A DNA stretch of 64,000 bases from Nocardiopsis alkaliphila YIM 80379 (GCF_000341005.1 NZ_ANBD01000032.1:1-64000), one strand, 5' to 3'. Shown: positions 51,923-64,000, counted from the first letter of the stretch. The notes: generated by a model not told the origin, from the sequence alone. Program-made: numbers and translations.

Positions 51923-52950
51923 GTGAGCCGTTGATCCTGGGGATCGAGACGTCCTGCGACGAGACCGGCGTGGCGTTGGTCCGAGGCTGTGAGCTGCTCG
52001 GCGACTCGGTCGCCTCCAGCGTCGACCAGCACGTGCGCTTCGGTGGCGTGGTGCCCGAGGTCGCCAGCCGCGCCCACTTGGAAGCCATGACCCCCACCGT
52101 GCGTCGCGCCTTGGACCAGGCCGGTGTCACCCTCGCCGACGTCGACGCCGTGGCCGTCACGGCCGGTCCCGGACTGGCCGGTGCGCTCCTGGTGGGCGTC
52201 TCCGCGGCCAAGGCCTACGCCATGGCCCTGGGCAAACCTCTGTACGGGGTCAACCACCTGGTCGGTCACGTGGCCGTGGACCAGTTGGAGCACGGGCCCC
52301 TTCCCAAGCCCTCCATCGCCCTGTTGGTGTCCGGTGGGCACACATCGTTGCTACTGGTCAACGACCTGGCCACCGGGGTGGTCTCGCTGGGCGACACCGT
52401 CGACGACGCCGCGGGTGAGGCCTACGACAAGGTCGCCCGCCTGCTGGAACTGCCCTATCCAGGCGGGCCGCCCATCGACGCCGCCGCGCAGCGCGGCGAC
52501 TCCAAGGCCATCCGGTTCCCCCGAGGCAAGTGGGGAGACGGTACCTACGACTTCTCCTTCTCCGGCTTGAAGACCGCCGTGGCCCGCCACGTCGAGGACG
52601 CCGAACGACAGGGCGTGCCCCTCGTGGTCGCCGACATCGCCGCCGCCTTCCAAGAATCCGTCGTGGACGTGCTCACCCGCAAGGCCGTCGACGCCTGCGT
52701 GGAGCATGGAGTACGCACCCTGGTGATCAGCGGTGGCGTGGCGGCCAACTCGGCGCTGCGCGCTTTGGCCGAGCAGCGCTGCGCCGAGGCCGGCATCGAG
52801 CTGCGTGTGCCTCGGCCGCGTCTGTGCACCGACAATGGCGCGATGATCGCCGCGCTGGGCGCCGAGGTGGTGAAGGCGGGTCTGCCCCCGTCGTCCCTGG
52901 ACCTGGCCACGGACACCTCCCTGCCGGTGGGTTCCCCACTGGCGATGTGA
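51919..52950 (+). CDS. tsaD: tRNA t6A threonylcarbamoyltransferase TsaD
   Basis: 343 residues from GTG 51919, overlapping the rimI stop as [28 protein letters not shown] (metal histidines), [23 protein letters not shown] and [13 protein letters not shown] give the complete Kae1/TsaD signature, including the iron-binding His pair. Catalyses the final transfer in t6A synthesis. Confidence 0.97.
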   Translation: MSEPLILGIETSCDETGVALVRGCELLGDSVASSVDQHVRFGGVVPEVASRAHLEAMTPTVRRALDQAGVTLADVDAVAVTAGPGLAGALLVGVSAAKAYAMALGKPLYGVNHLVGHVAVDQLEHGPLPKPSIALLVSGGHTSLLLVNDLATGVVSLGDTVDDAAGEAYDKVARLLELPYPGGPPIDAAAQRGDSKAIRFPRGKWGDGTYDFSFSGLKTAVARHVEDAERQGVPLVVADIAAAFQESVVDVLTRKAVDACVEHGVRTLVISGGVAANSALRALAEQRCAEAGIELRVPRPRLCTDNGAMIAALGAEVVKAGLPPSSLDLATDTSLPVGSPLAM

Positions 52951-53007
52951 ACGGCGAACCGGGGGCGGGACTAGAACCGAGCTCGGTCGACGTGGTTGGC
53001 TACGGGT

Positions 53008-53964
53008 ATGTTCGCCATCACCGCAGCACGTATCTCGTTCGACGACCCACTCTCCGGCTTGGAGATCGGTGAGCGTCCCGACCCCGAACCCCGCGAGGGC
53101 TGGACCACGGTCCGGGTCAAGGCGGCCTCGCTCAACCACCACGACATCTGGAGCCTGCGAGGGGTCGCGCTCGAGCAGGACCGCCTGCCGATGGTCCTGG
53201 GCGGGGACGCCGCCGGAATCGATGAGGACGGCAACGAAGTCATCGTGCACAGCGTGATCACCGAACCCGCCGCGCCGGGGAGGTCGCCACGCTTCTCCCT
53301 GCTCTCCGAGGTCCACGACGGCACCCTCGCGGAGAAGGTCCTCGTGCCCCGGGAGAACCTCGTTCCCAAGCCCGCGGAGCTGTCCTTCGAAGAAGCCGCC
53401 TGTTTGCCCACGGCCTGGCTGACCGCCTACAGCATGCTCTTCGGCAAGGCCGACCTGCGCCCCGGCTCCACCGTGTTGGTGCAGGGCGCTGGGGGAGGGG
53501 TGTCGGTCGCGTTGATCACCCTGGCCTCCCAGGTGGGCCACCGGGTGTACGTGACCAGCCGCGACGAGGCCAAGCGCGCCAAGGCCCTGGAACTGGGCGC
53601 CTACGCCGCGGTGCCTTCGGGTGAGCGTCTACCGGAAAGGGTGGACGTGGTGTTCGACTCCGTGGGAGAGGCCACGTGGAAGCACTCGGTTCGCTCCCTG
53701 AAGCCGGGTGGCGCCATCGTCACCTGCGGCGCCACCAGTGGTGACGCCCCTTCCGCCGAGCTGACCCGGGTGTTCTTCCTACAGTTGCGGGTGCTGGGTT
53801 CGACCATGGGCACCAAGGAGGAACTCCAGGCCTTGACCGAGATGTGCGTGCGTACCGGCATCCGACCGAAGATCGACAGGGTTCTGCCGCTCAAGGAAGC
53901 CAGGGAGGGCTTCCGGGCGATGGCCGAAGGGGAACTCTTCGGCAAGATCGTTCTCACTCCCTGA
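53008..53964 (+). CDS. Zinc-type alcohol dehydrogenase-like protein (quinone-oxidoreductase group)
   Basis: 318 residues from ATG 53008 (GTG 52996 possible). MDR fold: VRVKAASLNHHDIWSLRG, LGGDAAGIDEDGNEVIVHSV, TAWLTAYSMLFGKADLRPG and the NADPH loop VLVQGAGGGVSVALI. The catalytic zinc Cys is absent (a Gly/Asp environment replaces it), so it probably reduces quinones or enones like the zinc-free QOR branch. Stand-alone gene after tsaD. Confidence 0.88.
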   Translation: MFAITAARISFDDPLSGLEIGERPDPEPREGWTTVRVKAASLNHHDIWSLRGVALEQDRLPMVLGGDAAGIDEDGNEVIVHSVITEPAAPGRSPRFSLLSEVHDGTLAEKVLVPRENLVPKPAELSFEEAACLPTAWLTAYSMLFGKADLRPGSTVLVQGAGGGVSVALITLASQVGHRVYVTSRDEAKRAKALELGAYAAVPSGERLPERVDVVFDSVGEATWKHSVRSLKPGGAIVTCGATSGDAPSAELTRVFFLQLRVLGSTMGTKEELQALTEMCVRTGIRPKIDRVLPLKEAREGFRAMAEGELFGKIVLTP

Positions 53965-54374
53965 ACGCGGGACGGGAAAGCCCGTGCCTTCGGCCAGGTG
54001 GATCGGATAGAGGGCTCTGGTGACCTGGACGCGGGTCACCGGAGCATCAGGCTCAGAGGGAGCGGGGGAAGGACTCCGCGTCCCGGGACGCGGAGTCACC
54101 GCAGTGGTGGTGCACCAGCCGGACGCCCGAATGGATCGCCGGAACCATGAACGGGCCGAAGTCCGTGTGGGCCGTGCTCCACTCGCCCCTACCGCGTCCG
54201 GTGACCGGAAAGGTGCCGACCCCGAATGGGCGGGACGGCCCCGGGTGAGCATGCTGCTCGCTCTCGTGGGACTGCTCCCTGGCCGAGGACCGGATTCGCG
54301 GTCCGACTTCCAGGGAGCAGTTCATCCAGCGGCCGGGCCCTTCGGGGTGGGACCGGTGACGAGGCGGTGGGTCG
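53965..54374. other. 410-base convergent spacer with a perfect palindrome
   Basis: Lies between two convergent genes. It contains the 26-base palindrome at 54072-54097. A minus-strand frame ending at 54053 and a plus-strand frame from 54020 both overlap the palindrome and each other; neither is convincing. Confidence 0.5.
54072..54097. terminator. Perfect 26-base palindrome, probable terminator
   Basis: GACTCCGCGTCCC followed directly by GGGACGCGGAGTC, with no unpaired centre. Located between convergent genes; can fold as a hairpin on either strand. Confidence 0.5.
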
Positions 54375-56399
54375 TTACTCGTCGTCGTCCTCGTCGTGGT
54401 GACGCCGCTTCTTACCGTCGCGCCCCGGACGCAACAGCGCTTCGGCCAGGGCCAGCACCGTCTCTTCCAGGGAGGTGAACCGCTTGGTGATGTCGTCGTG
54501 CGAGTTCTCCACCGCCTCGGTGACGGTCTCCTCGAATTCGTGACGGTCCGGGCGCTGCTTGAGCTCCCGCACAAGCGGCTCGACCGCGGAGGTGATGTTC
54601 GCGTCGATCTCGTCGAGCCTGCCGGAGTGGTCCAACTGCGGGCGGTCCACCAACTCGGTGAGGCGCCGGTGCACCTCGCTGACCTCCAGGGTCTGCGGGA
54701 GTTGGTTGAGCCGCTGGTTGAGCGCCTCCATCCGGTCGTCGATGGCCTCCATTCGGCCGTCGACACCTTCGAAGTGGCCGCTGACCCCCTCGAACTTGCC
54801 CTCGACACCGTTGACGCGGCCGTCGATGCCGTCCAAGCGGCCGTTGACACCGTCCAGGCGCCCGTCCACTCGGTCGATCTTGCCCTCGACGCTTTCGAAG
54901 CTGCCCTCGAAGTGTCCCTCGAAGGTGTCGAACCGGTCGGTGAGCCGGCCCAACTCGTGGTCGACCTTTCCGGTGATCTGCGACAGGTGGTTGTCCACCT
55001 TGCCGCTGAGGGTCTCGCGGTGCCGCTCCAAGCGCTCGTCGAGCGCGGTCCGGTGGGTTTCGGCCTGCTCGGTGAGCGCTTCGGTCAACGCCCGGTGACG
55101 ATCCTCGGACTCCGTGGTGAGCCTGTCCCCCGTCTCCTGCATGAAGGACCGCATCTCGGCGAGTTCCGTGGCGGTCCTCTCCGCGTCCTGTGAGACCCGG
55201 GTGGCCAGGGCGTCGGAACGCTCGGCGACGGACGCGCGCAGACTCTCGGCGGTGGCCTCCGCGTGCTCGCGGGTCTCGGTACGGCCCAACTCGATCTGCT
55301 CGTCCAACTCGGACAGACGCCGGCGTAGGTGCGAGCGCAGTTCGGTGAGGGAGGACTCGTGGTTCTCCCGCAGCTTGCCGAGGGTACCGGTGAGGTCGGC
55401 GACGGCGGCGGTGCTCTCGGCGTGGTTCTCCTCGGCCTGAGTGCTGAGGTGACCGACGCTCTCGGTGACCCTGCCGTGCAGGGCCTCGTGCCGCTCGGTG
55501 GCGGCGGTCTCGGCGGCCTTGAGTTCACCACTGAGGGCCTGGTGACGTTCGTCGGCGGCGGTGGCGAGGGTCTTGAGTTCCTGGCTCAGGGTCGCGTGGC
55601 GCTGCTCGGAGGTGTCGGCGAGGGCCTTGAGCCCGTCGGACAGGGCCTCGTGGCGCTCGCCCAACGCACCGGTGTTCTCCTCGAGACGGGCCAGCAGCGT
55701 CTCGTTCTGCTCAAAGGTGCGCTCCTCCACGAACGAGCGGAGTTCGGCGACGTGCTCGGTGAGGGCACCGGTGAGTTCCGTGCGGCTCTCCCGAACGGCC
55801 TCGCGGGTCCGCTCGATCGTGCCGGCCAGTTCGCCCCTACCCGCGATCAGAGAGGCTTCGATGGCCTCGGCCCGGCCGTTGAGGTTCTCCAGGGCCGCGT
55901 CGAGCGCGTCCAAACGAGCGCTCATGGTCTGGTCCAGTGTGCTGACGCGCTCGCTGATCTCGGTGACCTGCTCCGCGGTCCGGGTGCCCGTCTCGGCCAT
56001 GCGCTGAAGTCGGGTCAGCGCGGTGTCCAGGTGGCCGGCGAGGCGGTGGGTGTCCGCTCGCAGGGAGGGCATGTCGGACAAGGGCTTGATCTGTCGGCCG
56101 ACGACCTCTATGTGCTCGGCGAGGGCCTCGGCCCACTCCGGTGGTCGGGCCAAGAACTCGTCGATCCGACCGTTGACCGTGCCGATCGACTCGGACAGGG
56201 CGATGAGTTCGCGCTCGCGTAGTTCGCGCAGCAACCACTCCATGCCTTCGAGACGCTGACGCATCTCCTCGCTGACCGCGCCCTGAGACTTCTGCTCCGA
56301 GACATGTTCCTGGGCGGCCTGGGACAGGAGGTCTCGCATCCGGTCGGAGACACCGGCTTGACCTCCCCCGCTGAGGAAATTGTGATTGGTCTGTTCCAC
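54375..56399 (-). CDS. Giant coiled-coil protein with seven-residue repeats
   Basis: 674 residues, almost wholly helical heptad sequence without membrane segments or a signal peptide. Three zones: an N-terminal region with helical heptads (to ~220), a central region with repeats of the type ERHEALSGELKA/ERHATLSQELKT (~240-440), and a tract of tandem seven-residue units (~500-580: VDGRLDG, VNGRLDG, IDGRVNG, VEGKFEG, VSGHFEG). It ends in a basic/acidic KKRRHHDEDDDE tail. Such proteins may be cytoskeletal scaffolds (compare FilP/Scy in Streptomyces) or tail-fibre-like; no homologue is recognised and no phage genes are near. Confidence 0.8.
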   Translation of the reverse strand: MEQTNHNFLSGGGQAGVSDRMRDLLSQAAQEHVSEQKSQGAVSEEMRQRLEGMEWLLRELRERELIALSESIGTVNGRIDEFLARPPEWAEALAEHIEVVGRQIKPLSDMPSLRADTHRLAGHLDTALTRLQRMAETGTRTAEQVTEISERVSTLDQTMSARLDALDAALENLNGRAEAIEASLIAGRGELAGTIERTREAVRESRTELTGALTEHVAELRSFVEERTFEQNETLLARLEENTGALGERHEALSDGLKALADTSEQRHATLSQELKTLATAADERHQALSGELKAAETAATERHEALHGRVTESVGHLSTQAEENHAESTAAVADLTGTLGKLRENHESSLTELRSHLRRRLSELDEQIELGRTETREHAEATAESLRASVAERSDALATRVSQDAERTATELAEMRSFMQETGDRLTTESEDRHRALTEALTEQAETHRTALDERLERHRETLSGKVDNHLSQITGKVDHELGRLTDRFDTFEGHFEGSFESVEGKIDRVDGRLDGVNGRLDGIDGRVNGVEGKFEGVSGHFEGVDGRMEAIDDRMEALNQRLNQLPQTLEVSEVHRRLTELVDRPQLDHSGRLDEIDANITSAVEPLVRELKQRPDRHEFEETVTEAVENSHDDITKRFTSLEETVLALAEALLRPGRDGKKRRHHDEDDDE

Positions 56400-56792
56400 C
56401 GAGGTGCTCCTTATGGTTCTGGCGCTCCCGTCCGTGTCACCCGGTTCGTCGGACGGTGGAGGTTCCGGGGGGACGGGTTCTCGATGGTCCCCGGGTGAGC
56501 GTCGTTTCGCATTGCACGTGCCTTGATGTGACGTAGATGTGACTGAGCGTGCGCACTGTGGACGCGGGCCTTGTGCCGGCTGAACCGCGAGACGGATCGA
56601 ACAAGCACGGCCTTCCGGGTGAAGCCATGAGAAGGGAAGAATGCAGCGGTCGCCAGTTTAACGACATCACACGGGGTAACCAGAGGGGATCGCCGAAGAT
56701 GTCGTTGTGGGAGATAACGATATGGTCTGCGCGCTGTGACCGGAATGCCTTGGCGGCCTCGACTCGAAGGCTCAAAAGGTGCTTCAGAGCCC
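56400..56792. other. 393-base spacer upstream of the coiled-coil gene
   Basis: Carries the minus-strand promoter of the coiled-coil gene. Composition is lower in GC around 56640-56760 (AGTTTAACGACATC, GAGATAACGATATG). A 100-codon plus-strand frame (56549-56851) runs into the opposing methyltransferase gene and looks non-coding. Confidence 0.45.
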
Positions 56793-58052
56793 CTACGACG
56801 CCTCGATTCCGCGACATAGCAGGTAGAAGGGCCTTTCTCCGATTCGGGTGAGGACGATCGTCATTGATTCCGATCCGGAGGGTCTCAGGGCACGGCGGAG
56901 TTTCTCGGTGTCCACCGCCGAACCACGTTTCTTGATCGTTATTGTCCCGGCCCCGTACGCGCGCACGGAGGAGCGGAGCCGCTTCAACGAGAACGGTGCG
57001 AACTCCACGATTTCCAGGACTCGCCACAGGGGGCAGACCTGGGCTTGGTCCGAGGTGAAGTAGGCGATGCGCTCGTCCAACAGCGCGCCGTCCACTCGCG
57101 CGGCCGCCTCCGCCACCAGGTGCGATCGAACCACCGCCGGGTCCGGGTCGTAGAGGTACCGACGCGCCGTCGACACCGGGGCGGGGGGTAGGTCCGGGTC
57201 GGCGTCCAGGTGGGCGACCGTGCCCTCGCTCGCCAACAGTCCCGGCCGTTCGTGCAACACCGTCGCGCGTCGCCGCGGTCCCTTCGCGAGCGCTCCGAAC
57301 CACAGTGTGGTCTCCTTCAGTTCGCCGTCCACCGAGATCCATTCGGCGTGGGCGCCGGGGGAGAGTGCTTCGTGCGGGATGCCGGGAGCGGCCTTCAAAC
57401 AGGCGGCCTCGGCGGCCTCGGCCAGGGCGGTGGCCACGTCCCACGGCGGGGAGTAGGCCGAAGGGTCGAACACCCGGCCCCGGCCACCTCGGCGAGCGGG
57501 GTCGCAGAACAGGAGGGGGTAGGCGTTCGGGTCCACCTCGTTCACGTCGCCCTCGCGAATACGCGCGTGGTCGCCCAACCCCAGGGCTTCGATGTTGGCT
57601 CGGGCCACCGCCACGGTCAGCGGGTCGGCCTCCACTCCCTCCACTGGAACACCCCGCGTGGCCAAGGCCAGCAGGTCGGCGCCCAGACCACAGCACAGGT
57701 CGCCGGCCCCACCGTTGCCCAAGACCGCCTCGGCCATCTCCGTGGTGCGGCGGGCACGGTACTCGGCCACCGTGTGCCGCGTGGCCTGTTCCAGGCCGTT
57801 CGGGGTGAAGAACATCCGCTTGGCCCGGTCGCCGAACTTGGCGCGGCCCCGTTCCCGCAGTCCCATCTGGGTCATCACCGCGTTGACCAGTTCGCTCACG
57901 GGAAGGTTCGGGTCCAGCGCGGCCACCTTCGGGTCTTGGCGTAGTCGGGAGGCGGTCGCCAGGGGGTCCTTGGTGACCGAGACCGGGTCCACCTCCTCCA
58001 GGACCTCGCGCCCCGTGTCGGTGAGCAGCGCCGAGAAGGCGGGAAGGTGCAT
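56793..58052 (-). CDS. SAM-dependent methyltransferase with THUMP-like domain
   Basis: 419 residues from ATG 58052, with AGGAGG four bases upstream. MGLRERGRAKFGDRAKRMFF, then DLCCGLGADLLALATRG (SAM motif I) and LLFCDPARRGGRGR (the DPPY-like catalytic loop as DPAR). The C-terminal part (KKRGSAVDTEKLRRAL, EIVEFAPFSLKRLR) is the THUMP-like domain of an actinobacterial family of putative RNA methyltransferases. Substrate unknown; rRNA or tRNA is likely. Confidence 0.85.
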   Translation of the reverse strand: MHLPAFSALLTDTGREVLEEVDPVSVTKDPLATASRLRQDPKVAALDPNLPVSELVNAVMTQMGLRERGRAKFGDRAKRMFFTPNGLEQATRHTVAEYRARRTTEMAEAVLGNGGAGDLCCGLGADLLALATRGVPVEGVEADPLTVAVARANIEALGLGDHARIREGDVNEVDPNAYPLLFCDPARRGGRGRVFDPSAYSPPWDVATALAEAAEAACLKAAPGIPHEALSPGAHAEWISVDGELKETTLWFGALAKGPRRRATVLHERPGLLASEGTVAHLDADPDLPPAPVSTARRYLYDPDPAVVRSHLVAEAAARVDGALLDERIAYFTSDQAQVCPLWRVLEIVEFAPFSLKRLRSSVRAYGAGTITIKKRGSAVDTEKLRRALRPSGSESMTIVLTRIGERPFYLLCRGIEAS

Positions 58053-58125
58053 GGATCCTCCTGCGTTGGGCACGACGGAGTAGCGGGCCCGCCCTCATGA
58101 CCAAGGCCCCCGCCACATTTCCATT

Positions 58126-58152
58126 CTGGCACTCTCGGGGGTAGAGTGCTAA
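58126..58152 (+). promoter_or_regulatory. CIRCE (HrcA operator) upstream of groES
   Basis: CTGGCACTC, nine bases, then GAGTGCTAA. The right arm matches the consensus exactly and the left arm at seven of nine positions. It places groES-groEL under HrcA heat-shock control. Confidence 0.88.
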
Positions 58153-58279
58153 CCGCGACGAGGCCGGTCTGGCACCCGCGACGACAGGCCGCCGCGGTCG
58201 CCCCTTTTACGTAGCCGGTCCGTGCTACCGCACGGGCCGATGTACAGGACACCGAAACCTTGAAGGGGGAGGTCACACC

Positions 58280-58591
58280 GTGTCGACCGCCACCAAGACC
58301 GTGCTGAAGCCGCTCGAGGACCGCGTCGTGGTCAAGACCCTGGAGGCCGAGCAGACCACCGCCTCCGGTCTGGTCATTCCGGACACCGCCAAGGAGAAGC
58401 CCCAGGAGGGCGAGGTCCTGGCCGTGGGCCCCGGCCGCTGGGACGACGAGGGTGAGAACCGCATCCCGCTGGACGTGAAGGTCGGCGACGTCGTTCTCTA
58501 CAGCAAGTACGGCGGCACCGAGGTCAAGTACGACGGCGAGGAGTACCTGGTGCTCTCCGCCCGCGACCTTCTCGCGGTCGTCGAGAAGTAG
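58280..58591 (+). CDS. groES: Co-chaperonin GroES
   Basis: 103 residues from GTG 58280 with GGGGGAGGT upstream. [20 protein letters not shown], the mobile loop [11 protein letters not shown], and [21 protein letters not shown] are GroES hallmarks. Forms the heptameric lid for GroEL; CIRCE operator upstream. Confidence 0.97.
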   Translation: MSTATKTVLKPLEDRVVVKTLEAEQTTASGLVIPDTAKEKPQEGEVLAVGPGRWDDEGENRIPLDVKVGDVVLYSKYGGTEVKYDGEEYLVLSARDLLAVVEK

Positions 58592-58611
58592 TCCTCGGCA
58601 CAAACACCTCG

Positions 58612-58656
58612 ACATCCCGCACCGGTCGGCCCTCGAAGCCGGGCGGGGCGGGATGT
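58612..58656 (+). other. Hairpin between groES and groEL
   Basis: ACATCCCGC (58612-58620) pairs with GCGGGATGT (58648-58656) around an internal GC-rich loop. It is followed by TCTCGTTCC. It may act as a processing or partial-termination site that sets the GroES:GroEL ratio. Confidence 0.55.
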
Positions 58657-58681
58657 TCTCGTTCCGACCTCATATCGCTAA

Positions 58682-60301
<1,620 letters not shown>

Positions 60302-60773
60302 GGACTGTTTTTGGATGCTTTCGGTCGGCTCGGCGCTTGCGCCGACCGATGCGAGCGGCCGTCCACGCGACCTCTCGCCAGACGATGAGCGAAGGTCGGC
60401 CCGGGCTCGGCCGTCCGAGCGACACCGGCGCCGCCAGCGGCGACGTGGTGGCCGCGAGCCCGGAATGATCCGAACAACAGGACCCAGCAGGGCCCGGATC
60501 TGATCCGTGGGTCATGGGGGCGGAGCGTCGAGGCGCTCCGCCCCCGCTCATGGTGGTGCGTCTCACTATCACGCTGAGCGGCGAAAAGAACCCCTACGCC
60601 GTGGTGCTTGCGGGCTATTTTCCCAAAATGTGACCATTCCGTAGCCGCTGATTGGAGTGGTTGGGTCCCACGGTGCGGGCATTATTCGTAACGTGACGGA
60701 TGCAGGCGCCCGGGGGGGCATCACCGCGCAGCGGACAGGCACACCCGGAGGGCATCAGGGGGCGGACTCCGAA
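60302..60773. other. 472-base spacer between groEL and the sigma-factor gene
   Basis: Contains the terminator at 60516-60545 and, from 60600 to 60690, an A/T-richer segment (GGCTATTTTCCCAAAATGTG) that probably carries the sigma-factor promoter. In mycobacteria and streptomycetes a whiB gene lies near this position; I see none here. Confidence 0.5.
60516..60545 (+). terminator. Terminator after groEL
   Basis: A perfect 12-bp stem GGGGGCGGAGCG / CGCTCCGCCCCC with a six-base loop, 214 bases after the groEL stop. No T-tract. Confidence 0.65.
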
Positions 60774-61343
60774 ATGCGCGAGACGGGTTTGAACCATCTG
60801 GGGTCGCTCGCCGTCCAGGGGGACGACGGCGCGATGGACTCGTTGCTGCGCGAGATTCGGCCCATGGTGGTGAAGTACTGCCACAACCGCCTGGCACGGG
60901 TCTCAGGGTTGGCACACTATTCGGACGACGTCGCCCAAGAGGTCTGTCTCGCCCTCCTCACGGCGCTGCCCCGCTACCAGGACCGGGGTAGGCCCTTCGC
61001 CGCCTTCGTGTTCGGGATCGCGGCGCACAAGGTGGCCGACACCCTTCGGGGGGCCGGACGCGTGGAGACGGTCCCCACCGACCACGTGCCCGAGCAGCCA
61101 GACGACGGGCCGGGGCCCGAGGAGGCGGCCGTGCGCGTGATCGAGGCGCAACGGGCCAGGGACCTCCTCGACGAACTACCCGAACAGCAGCGCAGACTGC
61201 TGGTGATGCGGGTGATCACAGGATTGACAGCGGACGAGACGGGACATCTCCTTGGAATGTCGGCAGGGGCGGTACGGGTTGCCCAGCACCGAGCTATCGC
61301 TCGGCTTCGGAAAGTGGCCTTGGCGAACCGCGTCCTTCCATAG
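60774..61343 (+). CDS. ECF RNA polymerase sigma factor (SigD/ShbA type)
   Basis: 189 residues from ATG 60774 with a G-rich ribosome binding site; GTG 60693 is an alternative longer start. Region 2: [25 protein letters not shown] and [18 protein letters not shown]; region 4: [21 protein letters not shown] and [21 protein letters not shown]. The sequence and the groEL...guaB context match ShbA of Streptomyces (which drives the principal sigma gene hrdB) and SigD of mycobacteria. No anti-sigma factor gene is adjacent. Confidence 0.88.
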   Translation: MRETGLNHLGSLAVQGDDGAMDSLLREIRPMVVKYCHNRLARVSGLAHYSDDVAQEVCLALLTALPRYQDRGRPFAAFVFGIAAHKVADTLRGAGRVETVPTDHVPEQPDDGPGPEEAAVRVIEAQRARDLLDELPEQQRRLLVMRVITGLTADETGHLLGMSAGAVRVAQHRAIARLRKVALANRVLP

Positions 61344-61453
61344 GTCCTCCCTCGAGCATGGACGAGGGGCCGGACCCGGGCGGCGTACCTGCCCGAACCG
61401 TTTCGTCCTTCCGCGGATTCGGACCTCACGCGGGTATTGTCACTACCCGGGTG

Positions 61454-61523
61454 CCCCGCTCCGGTGAGCCCTCGGTGGACCGGCCACGGAGGGGGTGTGA
61501 CCTTGCACACCCGGGGAGCGGGG
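61454..61523 (+). ncRNA. Candidate three-way-junction leader of guaB
   Basis: CCCCGCTCC (61454-61462) pairs with GGAGCGGGG (61515-61523), enclosing CCGGT/ACCGG (61461-61465 / 61479-61483, overlapping by two) and GGGTGTG/CACACCC (61493-61499 / 61506-61512). It lies 114 bases before the guaB start. Either a structured leader of guaB or a terminator of the sigma-factor gene. Not matched to a known RNA family. Confidence 0.4.
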
Positions 61524-61579
61524 TGATGGAGTGAACGCTCCGATTCACCCGATGCGTCCAAGGTGACGGCCTAAGATGA

Positions 61580-63130
<1,551 letters not shown>

Positions 63131-63477
63131 AGGCGGGCCGTTTCGAGCCCCTGCTCGGCTTCGACCCGTGTTCGGGCACCGAAAGGCAGACAATGGTTCG
63201 GATCGTGGCGAACACGCTCTCCTCGCACCTGGCGGCCGAAGGCGCCCGGCCTCTTCGTCACCCGTCACCGCCTTCAACGGACGCCTACGGCGCGGTCCCG
63301 GTGGGTGCCCTCGGCTCGTCGTGCACGGTGTCGAGACGAACCCGACCCGGTGGTGCCCGAACGGGCGACTTCCGGGGCGCACGGAGAAGACACGAGTCCA
63401 AGGGCCGATAGACTCGCGTCCGCGGTCATCGCTCCGGTCGACCGACCGGTGCCGCACGTCAGAGGGGAATCGAAGCG
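63131..63477. other. 347-base spacer between guaB and guaB3
   Basis: Contains copy B of a shared intergenic element (63154-63184). The rest has no convincing gene; frames are Arg/Pro-rich. A GAGGGGA motif about ten bases before 63478 is the guaB3 ribosome binding site. Confidence 0.5.
63154..63184 (+). repeat. Copy B of a shared intergenic element
   Basis: CTCGGCTTCGACC followed by CGTGTTCGGGCACCGAAA, about 25 of 29 positions identical with the reverse complement of 13238-13266. It lies 24 bases after the guaB stop. Confidence 0.5.
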
Positions 63478-64000
63478 TTGGCTCAGGTGGAGATCGGGCT
63501 GGGCAAGAACGGGCGTCGCGCCTACGAACTCGACGAGATCGGGATCGTACCGGCTCGACGAACCCGCGACCCGGAGGAGGTATCGATCGCCTGGCAGATC
63601 GACGCCTACCGGTTCGAGACCCCCCTCGTGGTCAGCCCCATGGACAGCGTCGCCTCGCCCCAGACCGTGGTCGCGGTCGGGGAACAGGGTGGCCTCGGCG
63701 TCTTGGACCTGGAGGGTCTGTGGACGCGTTACGAGGACCCGGAGCCGCTGCTTCAGGAAATCCGTGCACTCGACGACGTGGCCGCCACCAAACGGCTCCA
63801 AGAGATCTACGCGGCTCCGATCCAGGAGGAACTGATCGGCCGCCGGATCGAGGAGATCCGTGGCTCCGGGCTGGTCACCGCCGCGCGCCTGTCACCGCAG
63901 CGTACCGCCCAGTACCACAAGGCGGTCGTCGACGCGGGTGTGGACATCTTCGTCATCCGCGGCACCACGGTCTCCGCCGAGCACGTCTCGGGTCGGGCCG
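63478..64000 (+). CDS. guaB3: GuaB3-type IMP dehydrogenase-family protein, 5' part
   Basis: Partial; 174 residues before the window edge. TTG 63478 is taken as start (GAGGGGA upstream); GTG 63487 is possible. VEIGLGKNGRRAYELDEIGIV, broken here as VEIGLGKNGRRAY and ELDEIGIV, is the hallmark of the actinobacterial GuaB3/IMPDH-related branch, followed by TRDPEEVSIAWQIDAYRFE and SPMDSVASPQTVVAVG, LGVLDLEGLWTRYEDPEPL. No CBS domains have appeared by the edge, as expected for this branch. In mycobacteria the family member is adjacent to guaB2 and probably not a classical IMPDH. Confidence 0.93.
   Translation, partial: MAQVEIGLGKNGRRAYELDEIGIVPARRTRDPEEVSIAWQIDAYRFETPLVVSPMDSVASPQTVVAVGEQGGLGVLDLEGLWTRYEDPEPLLQEIRALDDVAATKRLQEIYAAPIQEELIGRRIEEIRGSGLVTAARLSPQRTAQYHKAVVDAGVDIFVIRGTTVSAEHVSGRA

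Noticed and set aside
54020-54478. Plus-strand frame and an overlapping minus-strand frame (ending at 54053) in the convergent spacer
   Set aside because: They overlap each other and the palindrome, and the plus-strand one enters the coiled-coil gene antisense. The minus one (about 90 residues) has some protein-like stretches but no start signal; not supported enough.
56549-56851. 100-codon plus-strand open frame
   Set aside because: It runs head-on into the methyltransferase gene, lacks a ribosome binding site and has no recognisable fold or composition of a real protein.

Overview
This is chromosomal DNA of a high-GC, Gram-positive actinomycete, most likely a member of the Nocardiopsaceae (Nocardiopsis/Thermobifida group). 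Evidence: strongly GC-biased codon use with GTG and TTG starts, a groES-groEL-(SigD/ShbA sigma)-guaB-guaB3 gene order, a galU-moeA-rimJ-sepX cluster of the kind seen in mycobacteria and streptomycetes, a LGPE-type TatB, and a guanidine-III riboswitch almost identical to the Thermobifida fusca one as I remember it. I see no prophage, insertion sequence, transposase or CRISPR array.

Layout. 1-7.3 kb: the tail of a GTP-type PEP carboxykinase, then two ActP/MctC-type solute:sodium symporter operons on the minus strand that flank a LytS/LytTR two-component system; divergent from them is a guanidinium exporter gene behind a guanidine-III riboswitch. 7.3-15.7 kb: DUF2087 protein, HAD phosphatase, cardiolipin-synthase-like protein, methyltransferase, tRNA-Arg(CCT), a coiled-coil M15 peptidase, MscL with a zinc-ribbon tail, a SAF-domain protein, an FmdB protein and 5-formyl-THF cyclo-ligase. 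15.9-21.5 kb: galU, moeA, moaC, mogA, a RimJ-like acetyltransferase, sepX/glpR and tRNA-Ala(CGC). 21.5-30.3 kb: a long gene-poor stretch that ends in a Trp-rich leader peptide and attenuator in front of an uncharacterised four-helix membrane protein, then tatB, cspA, a protein O-mannosyltransferase, rsmI and a fused secDF. 30.5-38 kb: metG, tatD, two MHYT membrane proteins, a TetR regulator and two Roadblock-like small proteins. 38-48.2 kb: a minus-strand sugar/polyol operon (oxidoreductase, ABC ATPase, two permeases, binding lipoprotein, two TIM-barrel isomerases and an odd membrane protein) with a divergent ROK regulator. 48.3-53 kb: alr and the t6A cluster tsaE-tsaB-rimI-tsaD. 53-64 kb: an alcohol-dehydrogenase-like protein, a 674-residue coiled-coil protein, a THUMP-like methyltransferase, CIRCE-controlled groES-groEL, an ECF sigma factor, guaB and the start of guaB3.

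Most worth a second look: the Trp leader/attenuator governing an unknown membrane protein (22.39-23.21 kb), two unassigned structured leaders (11.79 kb and 61.45 kb), the phased AACGGTCG repeats at 6.76 kb, a shared intergenic element at 13.24 and 63.15 kb, and several unusual domain fusions or orphan genes.
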